Source: Bradymonadales bacterium (GTDB lineage: Bacteria; Myxococcota; Bradymonadia; REDH01). Taken from it: DNA of 12,326 bases. Within the stretch, counting starts at the first letter, position 1. Each line of letters starts with the position of its first letter. Shown piece by piece: positions 1-8,000 of the stretch. The stretch lies in assembly GCA_947483645.1 (NCBI GenBank), contig CANKLS010000040.1:1-12326 (forward strand), in the 5' to 3' direction. The notes beneath the pieces are model-generated. The model was given only the letters and a program-made list of their open reading frames with translations, was not told the DNA's origin and searched no databases. The position numbers and the translations under genes are program-made.

Positions 1-170
1 GCGGGAGGCGCTACAGGCGCGGGCGCTGCCACAGGCGCAGGAGCCGCAACGGGCGCAGGGGCCGCAACGAACGCGGGCGCTGCAACGGGCGCAGGAGCCG
101 CTACAGGCGCGGGAGCCGCAACGGGCGCAGGGGTCGCAACGGGCGCAGGGGTCGCAACGGGCGCAGGAGC
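1..170 (-). repeat. 18-bp in-frame tandem repeat encoding APAPVA units
   Basis: Nine complete 18-bp units (170 down to 9) and 8 bases of a tenth are read on the minus strand. Each encodes (A/T)PAPVA, except unit 6, where the second Pro is Phe. Units 2 and 3 are identical at the DNA level; the others differ mainly at third codon positions (GCT/GCG/GCC, CCT/CCC, GTT/GTA/GTG). The array continues to or past the left edge, so total copy number is unknown. Confidence 0.93.
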
Positions 171-290
171 CGCATCGGGCGCGGGCTCGTCGAGCGCCTC
201 AAACTGCGCGTGCGCCGAAGAGGCGACCGCAAGCAAGGTCAGCAGAGAGGCCGCGCCGAGCAACGTTGGAGCAATCTGGCGTGAACGCAT
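1..290 (-). CDS. Secreted Ala/Pro/Val hexapeptide-repeat protein, N-terminal part (partial)
   Basis: The frame is open from ATG at 290 to the left edge, so only the first 96 codons are visible. Residues 1-28 form a classic signal peptide: a basic start (MRSRQ), a hydrophobic core of Leu and Ala, and an A-H-A cleavage site before Q29. A short acidic linker (residues 29-40) leads into nine full copies of a six-residue unit (A/T)-P-A-P-V-A from residue 41, with a tenth begun. Such a rigid Ala/Pro stretch usually acts as a periplasmic spacer, but the functional domain would lie beyond the edge and I cannot name the protein. The start is supported by AGGTGAG five bases upstream. It lies 49 bp downstream of purA on the same strand with no evident terminator between, so it is probably the last visible gene of the aminotransferase-purA operon. 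Signal peptide and repeat are seen; export and spacer role are inferred. Confidence 0.82.
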   Translation of the reverse strand, partial: MRSRQIAPTLLGAASLLTLLAVASSAHAQFEALDEPAPDAAPAPVATPAPVATPAPVAAPAPVAAPAPVAAPAFVAAPAPVAAPAPVAAPAPVAPP

Positions 291-295
291 CGAAT

Positions 296-302
296 CTCAC
301 CT
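296..302 (-). promoter_or_regulatory. Shine-Dalgarno of the repeat protein gene
   Basis: AGGTGAG on the minus strand lies five bases before the ATG at 290. It fixes the start of the partial secreted protein and shows that the open frame at the left edge is a real gene. Confidence 0.75.
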
Positions 303-339
303 GTTCGGGTAGAAGGTGCCTCCCTCTCCCCGTCTGCTA

Positions 340-1638
340 TCAGAAGGGCTGGTGCAAAACCAGCGTTTGCGCGCGGTCGGGCCCGACCGATACGACATCG
401 ATGGGCACGCCGCAAAGTTCGGTTAGCCGGTCGAGGTAGGCACGGGCGGCTGCGGGAAAGTCTTCGAGGCGGCGCACGGCCGTGAGGTCCTGCTTCCAAC
501 CCGGCCATGTCTCGTAGATGGGGACCGAGCGCTGGAGGGAGACCGCGTCGGCATCGGCAACTTCGAGCCGCTGGCCATCGAGGTTGTAGGCCACGCAGAC
601 CTTGATCTCATCGAATCCGCTGAGGACGTCGAGTTTGGTGATCGCCAGTCCCGTGAAGTCGTTGAGCCGATGGGCGTACCGCACCGCCGCGGCATCGAAC
701 CAGCCGCACCGACGAGGCCGCCCGGTGGTGGCGCCGAACTCCTGACCGCGGGCACGAAGCTGCGCGCCGTCTTCGTCGAACAGCTCGGTTGGGAAGGGGC
801 CGGCACCCACGCGGGTCGCGTAGGCCTTGGTGATGCCCACGACCTTCTCGATGGCACGCGGCGGAACGCCCACGCCCACGCAGACGCCGGCAGAGGTGGT
901 GTAGCTAGAGGTGACGAAGGGGTAGGTGCCGTGACCTACATCGAGGAGTGTGCCCTGGGCACCCTCGAAGAGCACCCGCTTGCCTGCCCGCCAGGCGTCG
1001 CCCACGAGGCTCCGGCAGTCGGCCGCAAAGGGCGCCAAACGCTCCGCTGCAGGGGCGAGCTGCGCAGCGAGCGCCTCGATGGTCACTTCGGGGCGGCCCA
1101 GCCAGCGTAGCGTGGCGTTGCGATCAGGCACCACAGCGTGAAGCCGGTCGAGGAGCCGCGCCGGCTCAAGCAGGTCGCGGACGCGGATGCCGCGGCGGCC
1201 GATCATGTCTTCGTAGCAGGGGCCGATGCCGCGTCCCGTGGTGCCGATCTTGGCATCGCCGCTGGCGGCCTCGCGGCCAAGGTCGATGTCGCGGTGGTAG
1301 GGCATGATGATGTGGGCATCGAGGTCGATGCGAAGCTGCGCCGGTGCCACGCCGATGCCGCGTGCTGCGAGCGCATCGAGCTCACGAAAGAGCACATCGC
1401 AGTCGATGACCACACCGCGCGCAATGACGCAGACCTTGTCGGGGTGGAGGATGCCGGACGGCAGCAGATGCAGCACCGTCTTCTCAGGGCCGTTGCCCCG
1501 ATCGACCACCAGCGTGTGGCCAGCGTTGTTGCCGCCCTGATAGCGGACAATGAAATCGCAATCCTCCGCGAAGAGGTCCACAACCTTGCCCTTCCCTTCA
1601 TCGCCCCACTGGGCTCCCACTACGACACAGGTTGGCAT
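340..1638 (-). CDS. purA: Adenylosuccinate synthetase
   Basis: PurA joins IMP and aspartate, using GTP, to make adenylosuccinate, the first committed step from IMP to AMP in the cytoplasm. At 432 residues the length is normal for the bacterial enzyme. The N-terminus carries the GAQWGDEGKGK loop with the catalytic Asp at residue 13, and NNAGHT places the catalytic His at 41, both at the numbering used for the E. coli enzyme. Other signatures are GTTGRGIGP (IMP site), FEGAQGTLLD, the TTGRPRR loop near 304-310 (aspartate and IMP binding) and TKLDVL (guanine recognition). The ATG at 1638 follows the aminotransferase stop by 8 bp; upstream GAAGTGA is a modest Shine-Dalgarno, so translation probably depends partly on the upstream gene. 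All key residues appear intact. Confidence 0.98.
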   Translation of the reverse strand: MPTCVVVGAQWGDEGKGKVVDLFAEDCDFIVRYQGGNNAGHTLVVDRGNGPEKTVLHLLPSGILHPDKVCVIARGVVIDCDVLFRELDALAARGIGVAPAQLRIDLDAHIIMPYHRDIDLGREAASGDAKIGTTGRGIGPCYEDMIGRRGIRVRDLLEPARLLDRLHAVVPDRNATLRWLGRPEVTIEALAAQLAPAAERLAPFAADCRSLVGDAWRAGKRVLFEGAQGTLLDVGHGTYPFVTSSYTTSAGVCVGVGVPPRAIEKVVGITKAYATRVGAGPFPTELFDEDGAQLRARGQEFGATTGRPRRCGWFDAAAVRYAHRLNDFTGLAITKLDVLSGFDEIKVCVAYNLDGQRLEVADADAVSLQRSVPIYETWPGWKQDLTAVRRLEDFPAAARAYLDRLTELCGVPIDVVSVGPDRAQTLVLHQPF

Positions 1639-1646
1639 GGTTCACT

Positions 1647-2858
1647 TCACGGTTGGTAGATGGCGTTGGTAGCTGAACGAAGCGATGGCGTCATGGCTGC
1701 AATGGCGGCAGCCGCAGCGGCTCCGGGGCTCACAGCGAAGCCATGGTCGGCGAGCGCACACTCGAGGGCGGTGACCGTCGCGACGACATCCATCGCGTCT
1801 ACAGCACCAAGGTGGCCGATGCGTAGAATCTTGCCCTTGAGGCTATCCTGGCCGCCGGTGATCGTCACGCCGTAGCGGTCGCGCATGGTCGCGATGAGGT
1901 CGTCTGCCCGGATGCCAGCAGGCGGAACCAGGCTTGTCAGCGCAGGGCTCGGATGGGTCGCAAACAGCGAGAGCCCGAGCGCCTTCACAGCCGCGATGGT
2001 ACCGGCTGAGAGCGCAGCCTGGTGGGCAAAGAGGGCGTCGCGACCCGCCTCGTGCCAGCGCTCCATCACCTCGTCGAGCGCCAGGATGAGAGGCACCGCA
2101 GGCGTAAAGGCGGAGTCGCCCGCGGTCGCCTGCTTGCGCTCGCCGCGGAGGTCCAGCGACATCGCATGATGGCCGCCCGGACGAGCCAGCGCCTGCCAGC
2201 CCCGCGGCCCGATGCCGACCATCGCTCCGCCGGGCGGAACACCGAACGACTTCTGCGTCCCGCTCACAAGCAGGTCGATGCCGTCGCGCTCCATCGAGAG
2301 ATCAACGCAGCCCACAGCGGTGATCCCATCGACGAGGACGACAGCCTCGGGCGCATGAAGCCGGAACTGCGCGACAAGTTCGGCGACAGGATGCAGCGCC
2401 CCTGTCGACGTCTCCGAGGCCACCAGCACGAACGCGTCGAAGGCCGGCTGCGATGCTAGCAGCGCTTCGAGCGCCTCCACGGTCGCCGAGGCGCCATAGG
2501 CAACCTCGAGCGTTGTCACCTCGCAGCCAAGTTGCCGGCCGAGGTCGACCCAACGCTCCGCAAACTTGCCGCCCGTGACAGCGAGCAGCCTGTCTGCAGG
2601 ACGCAGCGCCCCTTGCATGGCGGCCTCCATGCCGGCCGTTCCCGAGCCGGTCACAAAAAGCACCGCGCCCGACGTGTCCCAGAGCCACTTTAACCGTTCC
2701 AGCATTCGCACGAAGAGGCCTGTAAAGGCCGCCGAACGGTGGTGAGGATGGGATGTAGCCATGAGCAGACGGGTAGATTCAGCCACCTGCGTCGGGCCCG
2801 GAGTCATGAGGCGCGCCTTGACGAACATTGCACCATCCGCGTTGAGGCAACGGCGCAC
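1647..2858 (-). CDS. Class V PLP aminotransferase (serine-pyruvate / alanine-glyoxylate type)
   Basis: This is a fold-type I, PLP-dependent aminotransferase of the family that includes alanine-glyoxylate, serine-glyoxylate and ureidoglycine-glyoxylate aminotransferases. Family marks are TPGPT near the N-terminus, the HHRS stretch that follows it, the glycine-rich TGSGTAGMEAA cofactor loop, VDGITAVG with the PLP-nitrogen Asp at 177, SGTQKSFG with Schiff-base Lys 203, and a C-terminal ILRIGHLG. Substrate cannot be read from sequence; lying directly upstream of purA, a role in glycine/serine metabolism feeding purine synthesis is plausible but inferred. The start is uncertain. GTG at 2858 has GGAG six bases upstream, but ATG at 2828 gives an N-terminus (MFVKARLMTPGPT) closer to the usual family length. 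The last 30 residues are Ala-rich and go beyond the conserved domain. Confidence 0.9.
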   Translation of the reverse strand: MRRCLNADGAMFVKARLMTPGPTQVAESTRLLMATSHPHHRSAAFTGLFVRMLERLKWLWDTSGAVLFVTGSGTAGMEAAMQGALRPADRLLAVTGGKFAERWVDLGRQLGCEVTTLEVAYGASATVEALEALLASQPAFDAFVLVASETSTGALHPVAELVAQFRLHAPEAVVLVDGITAVGCVDLSMERDGIDLLVSGTQKSFGVPPGGAMVGIGPRGWQALARPGGHHAMSLDLRGERKQATAGDSAFTPAVPLILALDEVMERWHEAGRDALFAHQAALSAGTIAAVKALGLSLFATHPSPALTSLVPPAGIRADDLIATMRDRYGVTITGGQDSLKGKILRIGHLGAVDAMDVVATVTALECALADHGFAVSPGAAAAAAIAAMTPSLRSATNAIYQP

Positions 2859-2951
2859 CTCGTACTCCCCCCCCCTCGACTGTCAAGTCAGAGACTTGTT
2901 GTCTCATGCTGAGAATTCGCGGTAACCTCACCCTTGCAATAGGGAAGGCCC
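2859..2951. promoter_or_regulatory. Divergent promoter/operator region
   Basis: This 93-bp gap separates the minus-strand aminotransferase-purA operon from the plus-strand pseudokinase gene, so promoters for both should lie here. Visible elements are a consensus -35 hexamer TTGACA facing the minus strand (2886-2881), a run of nine C on the plus strand (2867-2875), and two overlapping inverted repeats at 2884-2905. On the plus side AGGGAAGG (2941-2948) is a good Shine-Dalgarno for ATG 2952; its AGGG could pair with CCCT at 2931-2934. I find no convincing -10 box for either direction (best minus candidate TACGAG at 2864-2859), so exact promoters are unresolved. Confidence 0.5.
2884..2905. promoter_or_regulatory. 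Overlapping inverted repeats, possible operator
   Basis: CAAGTC-AGA-GACTTG (2884-2898) is a perfect 6-bp inverted repeat with a 3-base centre. GAGAC-TTGTT-GTCTC (2891-2905) is a perfect 5-bp inverted repeat that overlaps it by eight bases. Both sit midway between the divergent genes and touch the TTGACA hexamer, a typical place for a dimeric repressor site. No regulator gene is next to it, so the binding protein is unknown. Confidence 0.4.
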
Positions 2952-5030
2952 ATGTCCCAACGTTCATCAGAATCGCTATTTATCGGCCCCTATCCCGTCG
3001 TTGGTGCGCTCCACAGCTCCTCCGATGTGAGCCGCTTCGCCTGCAGTTTTCCGGCAGCGCCCCACGGCGTTCGGCTGGTGTCTGTCTCCGTGCTGCCCTC
3101 CTCCACGGCGGAGCGTGTGTCGGACTCGGCGCAGCTGCTCGAGCGGATTGCAGCCGTCCGGAACCTCCAACATGCGCTGATTCCCGAGCTCTTCGACGTC
3201 GCCCTGCGCGGAGATCGCCTCTACACCGTCGAATCCTTGGCAGAGGGCGTTCCCCTCAGTGAGCTTCTCGCAGCAATGCGGGCAGACGGCCGCCGGCTCG
3301 ATCACGAGACGGGCGCGGCGCTCCTCGCCGACATCGCTGGAGCACTCATCCACGCGCAGGAGCGACCCGCGCCGGCCGGCTACCCCGGCAGGCTCTTCCA
3401 CGGCGCACTTTCCACCGACACCGTTATCGTGACCCTGCGCGGTGAGCTGCGGCTCGAGCAGTTCGCGCTCGGCCCATGGCTCTCGGACCGCGCCGGCCTC
3501 ACCCCCATGGATGGCTGTCTCGAAGATGTGCGCGCCATTGCCCGCATCGGCGCCGAGGCCATGCTCGGCGACGACGCTGCAGTCGAGCTCTCCTCTCGAC
3601 GGATGGCCGCCGAAGGGCTCCCTGACGAGATTGCCCAGATGCTCGAAGCGGCCATGCTCCAGCCTGCGGAGCGTTCTGCGGAGGCGCTCGCGAGCATGCG
3701 GGCAAGCCTGCAGCTCTGGCTGCGCTCCCGCGCCTCCTTCTCATCGCGCCACCGGCTCCGCACGCTCCTGTTCACCCACCTCGCGGCGCGCTCCGGCTCT
3801 GCGCTGCCACCCGACGCCGTCGCGCTCAAGCGGGCTGAGTTCTCCTTCATCGACAATGGCTCGCTGGCGGCCGAGCGCCAAGACGAGCCCGACCCGCTCT
3901 CCAATGCCCTGCTTGCAGCATGCGCCGCCGATGGCTTTGCTACCCACGAGGCAGCTTCCAATGCGAAGAGGGCTTTCCCGCTAGGCGCACCCAATCCCAC
4001 ACCCAGGGTAGGAAGCCCGGTGTTGCCTGCCCTTGGAAGGACGCGCGGTGCTTCGCTGGCGATGTCGGCCTTCGACGCCGAGATGTTCTCCGGCGAGACA
4101 CTCGCCGTTCCCATGCCCTCCGACTACCTGCCCGAGATTGCGCGCGGGGCCATGGCGCCGCAGCCGCAGCTACCTGCGCAGCCCTCCTATCGCCCGGCTC
4201 GGACTGCAAGCGCGTCGGTAACCGGCTCTCACCTCTGGCAGGGTAGCGAGTCGTCAACGGGCAACGCGCCGGTCGAGCCGGCCTCCAAAGACAGGCTCTC
4301 CGGCGTCTTCGCTGCCCCGACGGCGCAGCCTGTCCGCTCACGCCGCTGGATGTACGTCGGTGCGATCTCCGCGGCGGCCCTGCTCTATGGCCTCTACTCC
4401 TGGCAGAAGTCGGTCACGCCACAGGCAGCCGACGCGCAGCAGATCCTCCTGACCTCGTCGCCCTTAGGCGCCCGCGTGGTCATCGGCGGTATCGAGACGG
4501 GTGCCGTCACCCCCACCACTCTCGTCGGGACCTCGATTGGCGAAATCAAGACGCTCACTGTGCGCAGAGAAGGCTTCGAGACACCTTCGGTCGGCACAGC
4601 CGACATCACGAGCACAGTGCCGCTCTCGTTGCTCTTCACGCTCAAGCCGCTCCCGCATACCATCCGCGTCGAGTCCAATCCACCGGGTGCCACCGTTACG
4701 GTCAACGGCACACCGTGCGGCAGCACGCCAACCGTCTGCATGCCCATCTACGTCGACCCCTCCGACGGTGCGACCTTGGAGTTCCGCCGCGACGGCTTCG
4801 GCGCTGCGATCATCCCTCACAGCTGGGAGCCAGGACTCTCGCAGAGCACGGTCAGCCAGACGCTCTTGCCGCTGAAGGGGCAGACGACGGTGCCCAAGGC
4901 GGCGGATAAGGGCAAGTCGAAGGACAAGCCCGAGCCTCGGGCGGCGAAGAAGGTGGGCAACGCCAAAGAGCCCAAACCCGCCGAGCCCGACGCAACAGCG
5001 CCGCCGGCACCTACAGAGACGACGAACTAG
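2952..5030 (+). CDS. Membrane-anchored pseudokinase with two PEGA domains
   Basis: The 692-residue protein has four parts. Residues 1 to about 260 follow a bacterial Ser/Thr kinase pattern (RLYTVESLAEGVPLSELL resembles the hinge and D helix), but the catalytic residues look lost: S46 at the ATP-binding Lys, HGALSTDT at 150-157 for HRDLKPEN (Asp to Ala152, Lys to Ser154, Asn to Thr157), QFA at 170-172 for DFG, and no glycine-rich loop. Residues 261-466 are a low-complexity linker. MYVGAISAAALLYGLYSW (467-484) is one membrane helix preceded by RSRR, placing the kinase-like part in the cytoplasm. Residues about 498-565 and 569-640 are PEGA domains (SNPPGATVTVNGTPCGSTPT), the second with C589 and C596. 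The tail is Lys/Pro/Ala-rich. ATG 2952 has a good AGGGAAGG. Kinase fold and topology are inferred from motifs; a scaffolding or signalling role is likely, the partner unknown. Confidence 0.82.
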   Translation: MSQRSSESLFIGPYPVVGALHSSSDVSRFACSFPAAPHGVRLVSVSVLPSSTAERVSDSAQLLERIAAVRNLQHALIPELFDVALRGDRLYTVESLAEGVPLSELLAAMRADGRRLDHETGAALLADIAGALIHAQERPAPAGYPGRLFHGALSTDTVIVTLRGELRLEQFALGPWLSDRAGLTPMDGCLEDVRAIARIGAEAMLGDDAAVELSSRRMAAEGLPDEIAQMLEAAMLQPAERSAEALASMRASLQLWLRSRASFSSRHRLRTLLFTHLAARSGSALPPDAVALKRAEFSFIDNGSLAAERQDEPDPLSNALLAACAADGFATHEAASNAKRAFPLGAPNPTPRVGSPVLPALGRTRGASLAMSAFDAEMFSGETLAVPMPSDYLPEIARGAMAPQPQLPAQPSYRPARTASASVTGSHLWQGSESSTGNAPVEPASKDRLSGVFAAPTAQPVRSRRWMYVGAISAAALLYGLYSWQKSVTPQAADAQQILLTSSPLGARVVIGGIETGAVTPTTLVGTSIGEIKTLTVRREGFETPSVGTADITSTVPLSLLFTLKPLPHTIRVESNPPGATVTVNGTPCGSTPTVCMPIYVDPSDGATLEFRRDGFGAAIIPHSWEPGLSQSTVSQTLLPLKGQTTVPKAADKGKSKDKPEPRAAKKVGNAKEPKPAEPDATAPPAPTETTN
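5027..5030. other. Shared CTAG: stop codons of two convergent genes
   Basis: The palindrome CTAG holds the TAG of the plus-strand pseudokinase gene (5028-5030) and the TAG of the minus-strand RND gene (5029-5027). The coding regions overlap by four bases, leaving no intergenic space for a terminator; any terminator must lie inside one of the coding regions. Confidence 0.95.
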
Positions 5031-8000
5031 CCTGCTGCGTCGCTGACTTCCGCTCCTTCCGCCTGCTCGTCGCCACCAAGGCCCGAGAGACGGTAAAACC
5101 AGAGCCGGAGATCGTCGATCACTGAGTAGGCGACGGGCACGACCACCAGCGTCAGCACGGTCGAAAAGAGCATGCCACCCATCAGCGAGCGGCCAAGCGG
5201 TGCGTAGGGGATGCCGACAATCGCCGTCGAACCGAAGGCCATGGGGATGAGCCCGACAATCGTCGTCAACGCCGTCATTACGACCGGCCTAAAGCGCTCT
5301 CTACCGGCCGCCACGAGCGCTTCGGTCCGCGTGAGCCCGCCACGCCGCAGCTCAGCCACAAGGTCGATGAGGACGATGCCGTTGTTCACAACTACACCCA
5401 CCAGGATCACGAGCCCGATGCCTGCCATGACGTCGAACGGGGTGCCCGTCAGATAGAGCGTCCAGATGGCCCCTGTGAAGGCGAAGGGGACCGAGAAGAG
5501 GATGGCGAGCGGCAGAACGAAGGACTCGAAGAGAAAGCCCATCAGCAGAAAGATGAAGACGGTGGCCAGCAGGAAGGCCATGAAGAGGTCGCTGTTATTG
5601 GCGGCGATTCCGGTGAGCCTGCTCCCCTTCTCCGGACCATAACCTTCCGGCCAAGGGAAGGCTGCGAGCGCCCTGTCCATCTCCTTGCCGAGCGCATCGA
5701 TGTCTTCGCGGGAGGTGCGAACGACGAGCTGCGCGACCGTTCGGCCGTTGACCCGCTCGATGGAGCCTATGCCGGACGCCACCTGTCCCTTTGTCACCGA
5801 GCCGAGCGGAACCATGCCGGAGAGGGTCGGGAGCGGGAGCGCGTCGAGCGCAGCCGGGCTGGTCGCGGCGGCGGCACCCGCAGATGCGTAAATCTTGATA
5901 GGCTCGTCGCCGCCTACGAGCTGGCCCACCTCGCGGCCGCGCAGCGCAAGGTCGACGAAGGCACCTACGGCCCCCACAGGCAGGCCAAGCGTGGCGGCGA
6001 TCTCCCGGTCGGGGCGGAGCTGCAGTTCGCGGCTAGAGCTTGCATCGTTGCGGCGAACGACGCTCGTCACGCCCGGCAGCCGCTCGAGACGCTCGATGAC
6101 AGCAGGCAGCAGCGCATCGAGCTGTGCCGACTGCCGGCCCGCGATCATGAGATCAATGCCGCCTACTCCATCTGAGGTGTCCCAGGTGAGCGACCACTTC
6201 GCTCCCGGCACGCGTGGCACCCGCTCCTGCAGTGCGGCGATGACCCCCTCGCGCGTCAGTTTGCGATCGTCCGGCGGCACCAGGAAGCAGCGAATCTGCG
6301 GACGCCCCATCCAGCCACCCATGCGAACCACGACGTCGCGCAGGCCGAGCTCCTGGCGGGAGGCGAGCAAGATGCGCTCCGCCTCTTCGAGCACCCTCTC
6401 CTGCTCATTCACCGTCACATTGTCGTCGAAGGCGTAGATCATGCGAATATCGCCGATGTTGGCCTGCGCCTGATCGCTCTGTTGCACCTTGTCGCCCAGC
6501 AGGAAGACCGACGCGAAGAGCAGCGTGGCAACCAGCGCTACGTCGCCACGGTGACGCAGAGCAACCTCCAGCCAGCCGGCAAACCGGTCCTCCACCCGCA
6601 CCTTGTTCTCGGCGATCGGCATGCCGGAAATGGCCCACGGAAGGTGCGCGGCGATCCAGGGGATCCAGATGAGCGAGACGAAGAGGCTCGCCACAATAGA
6701 GGCGCAGACCGGCAGGCCAAGCTGCGACAGGTAGAAGGTGACGCTCTGGCTCCCGCTCATAAGCGTGATGGGCACAAAGGCCATCACATGGGTGGCCGTG
6801 GAGACGGTGATTGCCAGGCCCACCTCGCTCGCGCCGCCGATAACCGCCTCGCGTCGTGGAACCCCCGCCGAGATGCGGCGCTCTATCTGTTCGCTGACGA
6901 CGATGGCGTTGTCGACCACCATGCCGACAGCCAGGATCAGCCCGGTCAGCGAGAGGATGTTGAGCGAATAACCCGAGAAGTACATCACCGTGACAGCGAT
7001 GAGCAGGCTGGCAGGGATGGTCAGCGCGATGACGACGGTGATGACCGCGCGCCGGAGGAAGAGCCAGAGGATGAGGATCGCGAGCGCCGCTCCCTCGAGC
7101 GCGCTGCCATAGAGGTCGCCGATGGAGGTCTCGATCATCGAGCCCTGGTCAAAGAGCACATGCTGCTCGAGGGTTGCCAGCCGCGGCTCGCGGGCGATGA
7201 CCTCGGCGAGGGCCCGCTTCGTCGCGGTCGAGACCTCCACCGCGTTCGCCGCCGACTCCTTGAACACCGCCACGAAGATGGCCTCCTGCCCGTTCACGCG
7301 GTGGATCATCCGCTCCGCGCGATTGACCATCTTCACCGTGGCAACCTCACCGAGTTTGACCGAGCGGCCGACAGGCAGCGACGAGAGGTCGGCCAGCGAC
7401 TCCAACTCTGCAAGCACCCGCACAGGTTGGCGGCCGGAGCGGGTCTCCATCGCCCCCGCCGAGAGCAGGAAGCCGGCGCGGCGCAACGACTCGACTGCCT
7501 CGGTCGTCGTCAGCCCACGACCAGCCATCCGCGCAAGGTCGAAGTCTACCTCCACCGCATCGTCGGGCGCCCCGATGAGTTCGACGCGCGAGACACCCTC
7601 CACCCGCTCTAGCTGCGGAACGATGCTCGTCTGCACGCGGCCCGCCAGCTGATCGCCCTCTCGCTCGGTCGAGATGCCGAGCCAGACGACCGGGTCGTCG
7701 CTCGGGTTATACTTCCAGACGAAGTAGGCAAGCACCTCGTCGCCCATCCCCACGCGGGCACGATCGAGCTGCTCGCGCACCTCGTTGTAGGCAACATCCA
7801 TGTTGGTCTGGTTCGCCAATGCGACGAGAAAACCGGCAGAGTTGGAGCCGATGCGGGTCTCCACCCGCTCTACGCCTTTGACCAGCCGCAGCGCCGCCTC
7901 GAAGGGCTCGGCGACCCGCTGCTCGATGTCACGCGGTGCCGAGCGAAGCGTCGGCACCTCCACATAGAGGAAGGGGGGCGAAAAGCCCGACGGAACCAGC

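Noticed and set aside
1..170. CRISPR-like array
   Set aside because: Units are contiguous 18-bp repeats without spacers and stay in frame with a signal-peptide protein.
2952..3740. Active Ser/Thr protein kinase
   Set aside because: The ATP-binding Lys, catalytic Asp and DFG Asp are all replaced, so I call it a pseudokinase.
3380..4114. Minus-strand open frame of 244 codons inside the pseudokinase gene
   Set aside because: It is Ser/Ala/Arg-rich low-complexity sequence with no motif, antisense to a gene with clear PEGA domains; best explained as a codon-bias shadow.
6482..7612. Long plus-strand open frame (376 codons) opposite the RND gene
   Set aside because: It lies wholly inside the well-supported RND coding region on the other strand. 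Its translation is rich in Asp, Arg and His with no domain or membrane pattern, as expected from antisense frames in GC-rich genes.
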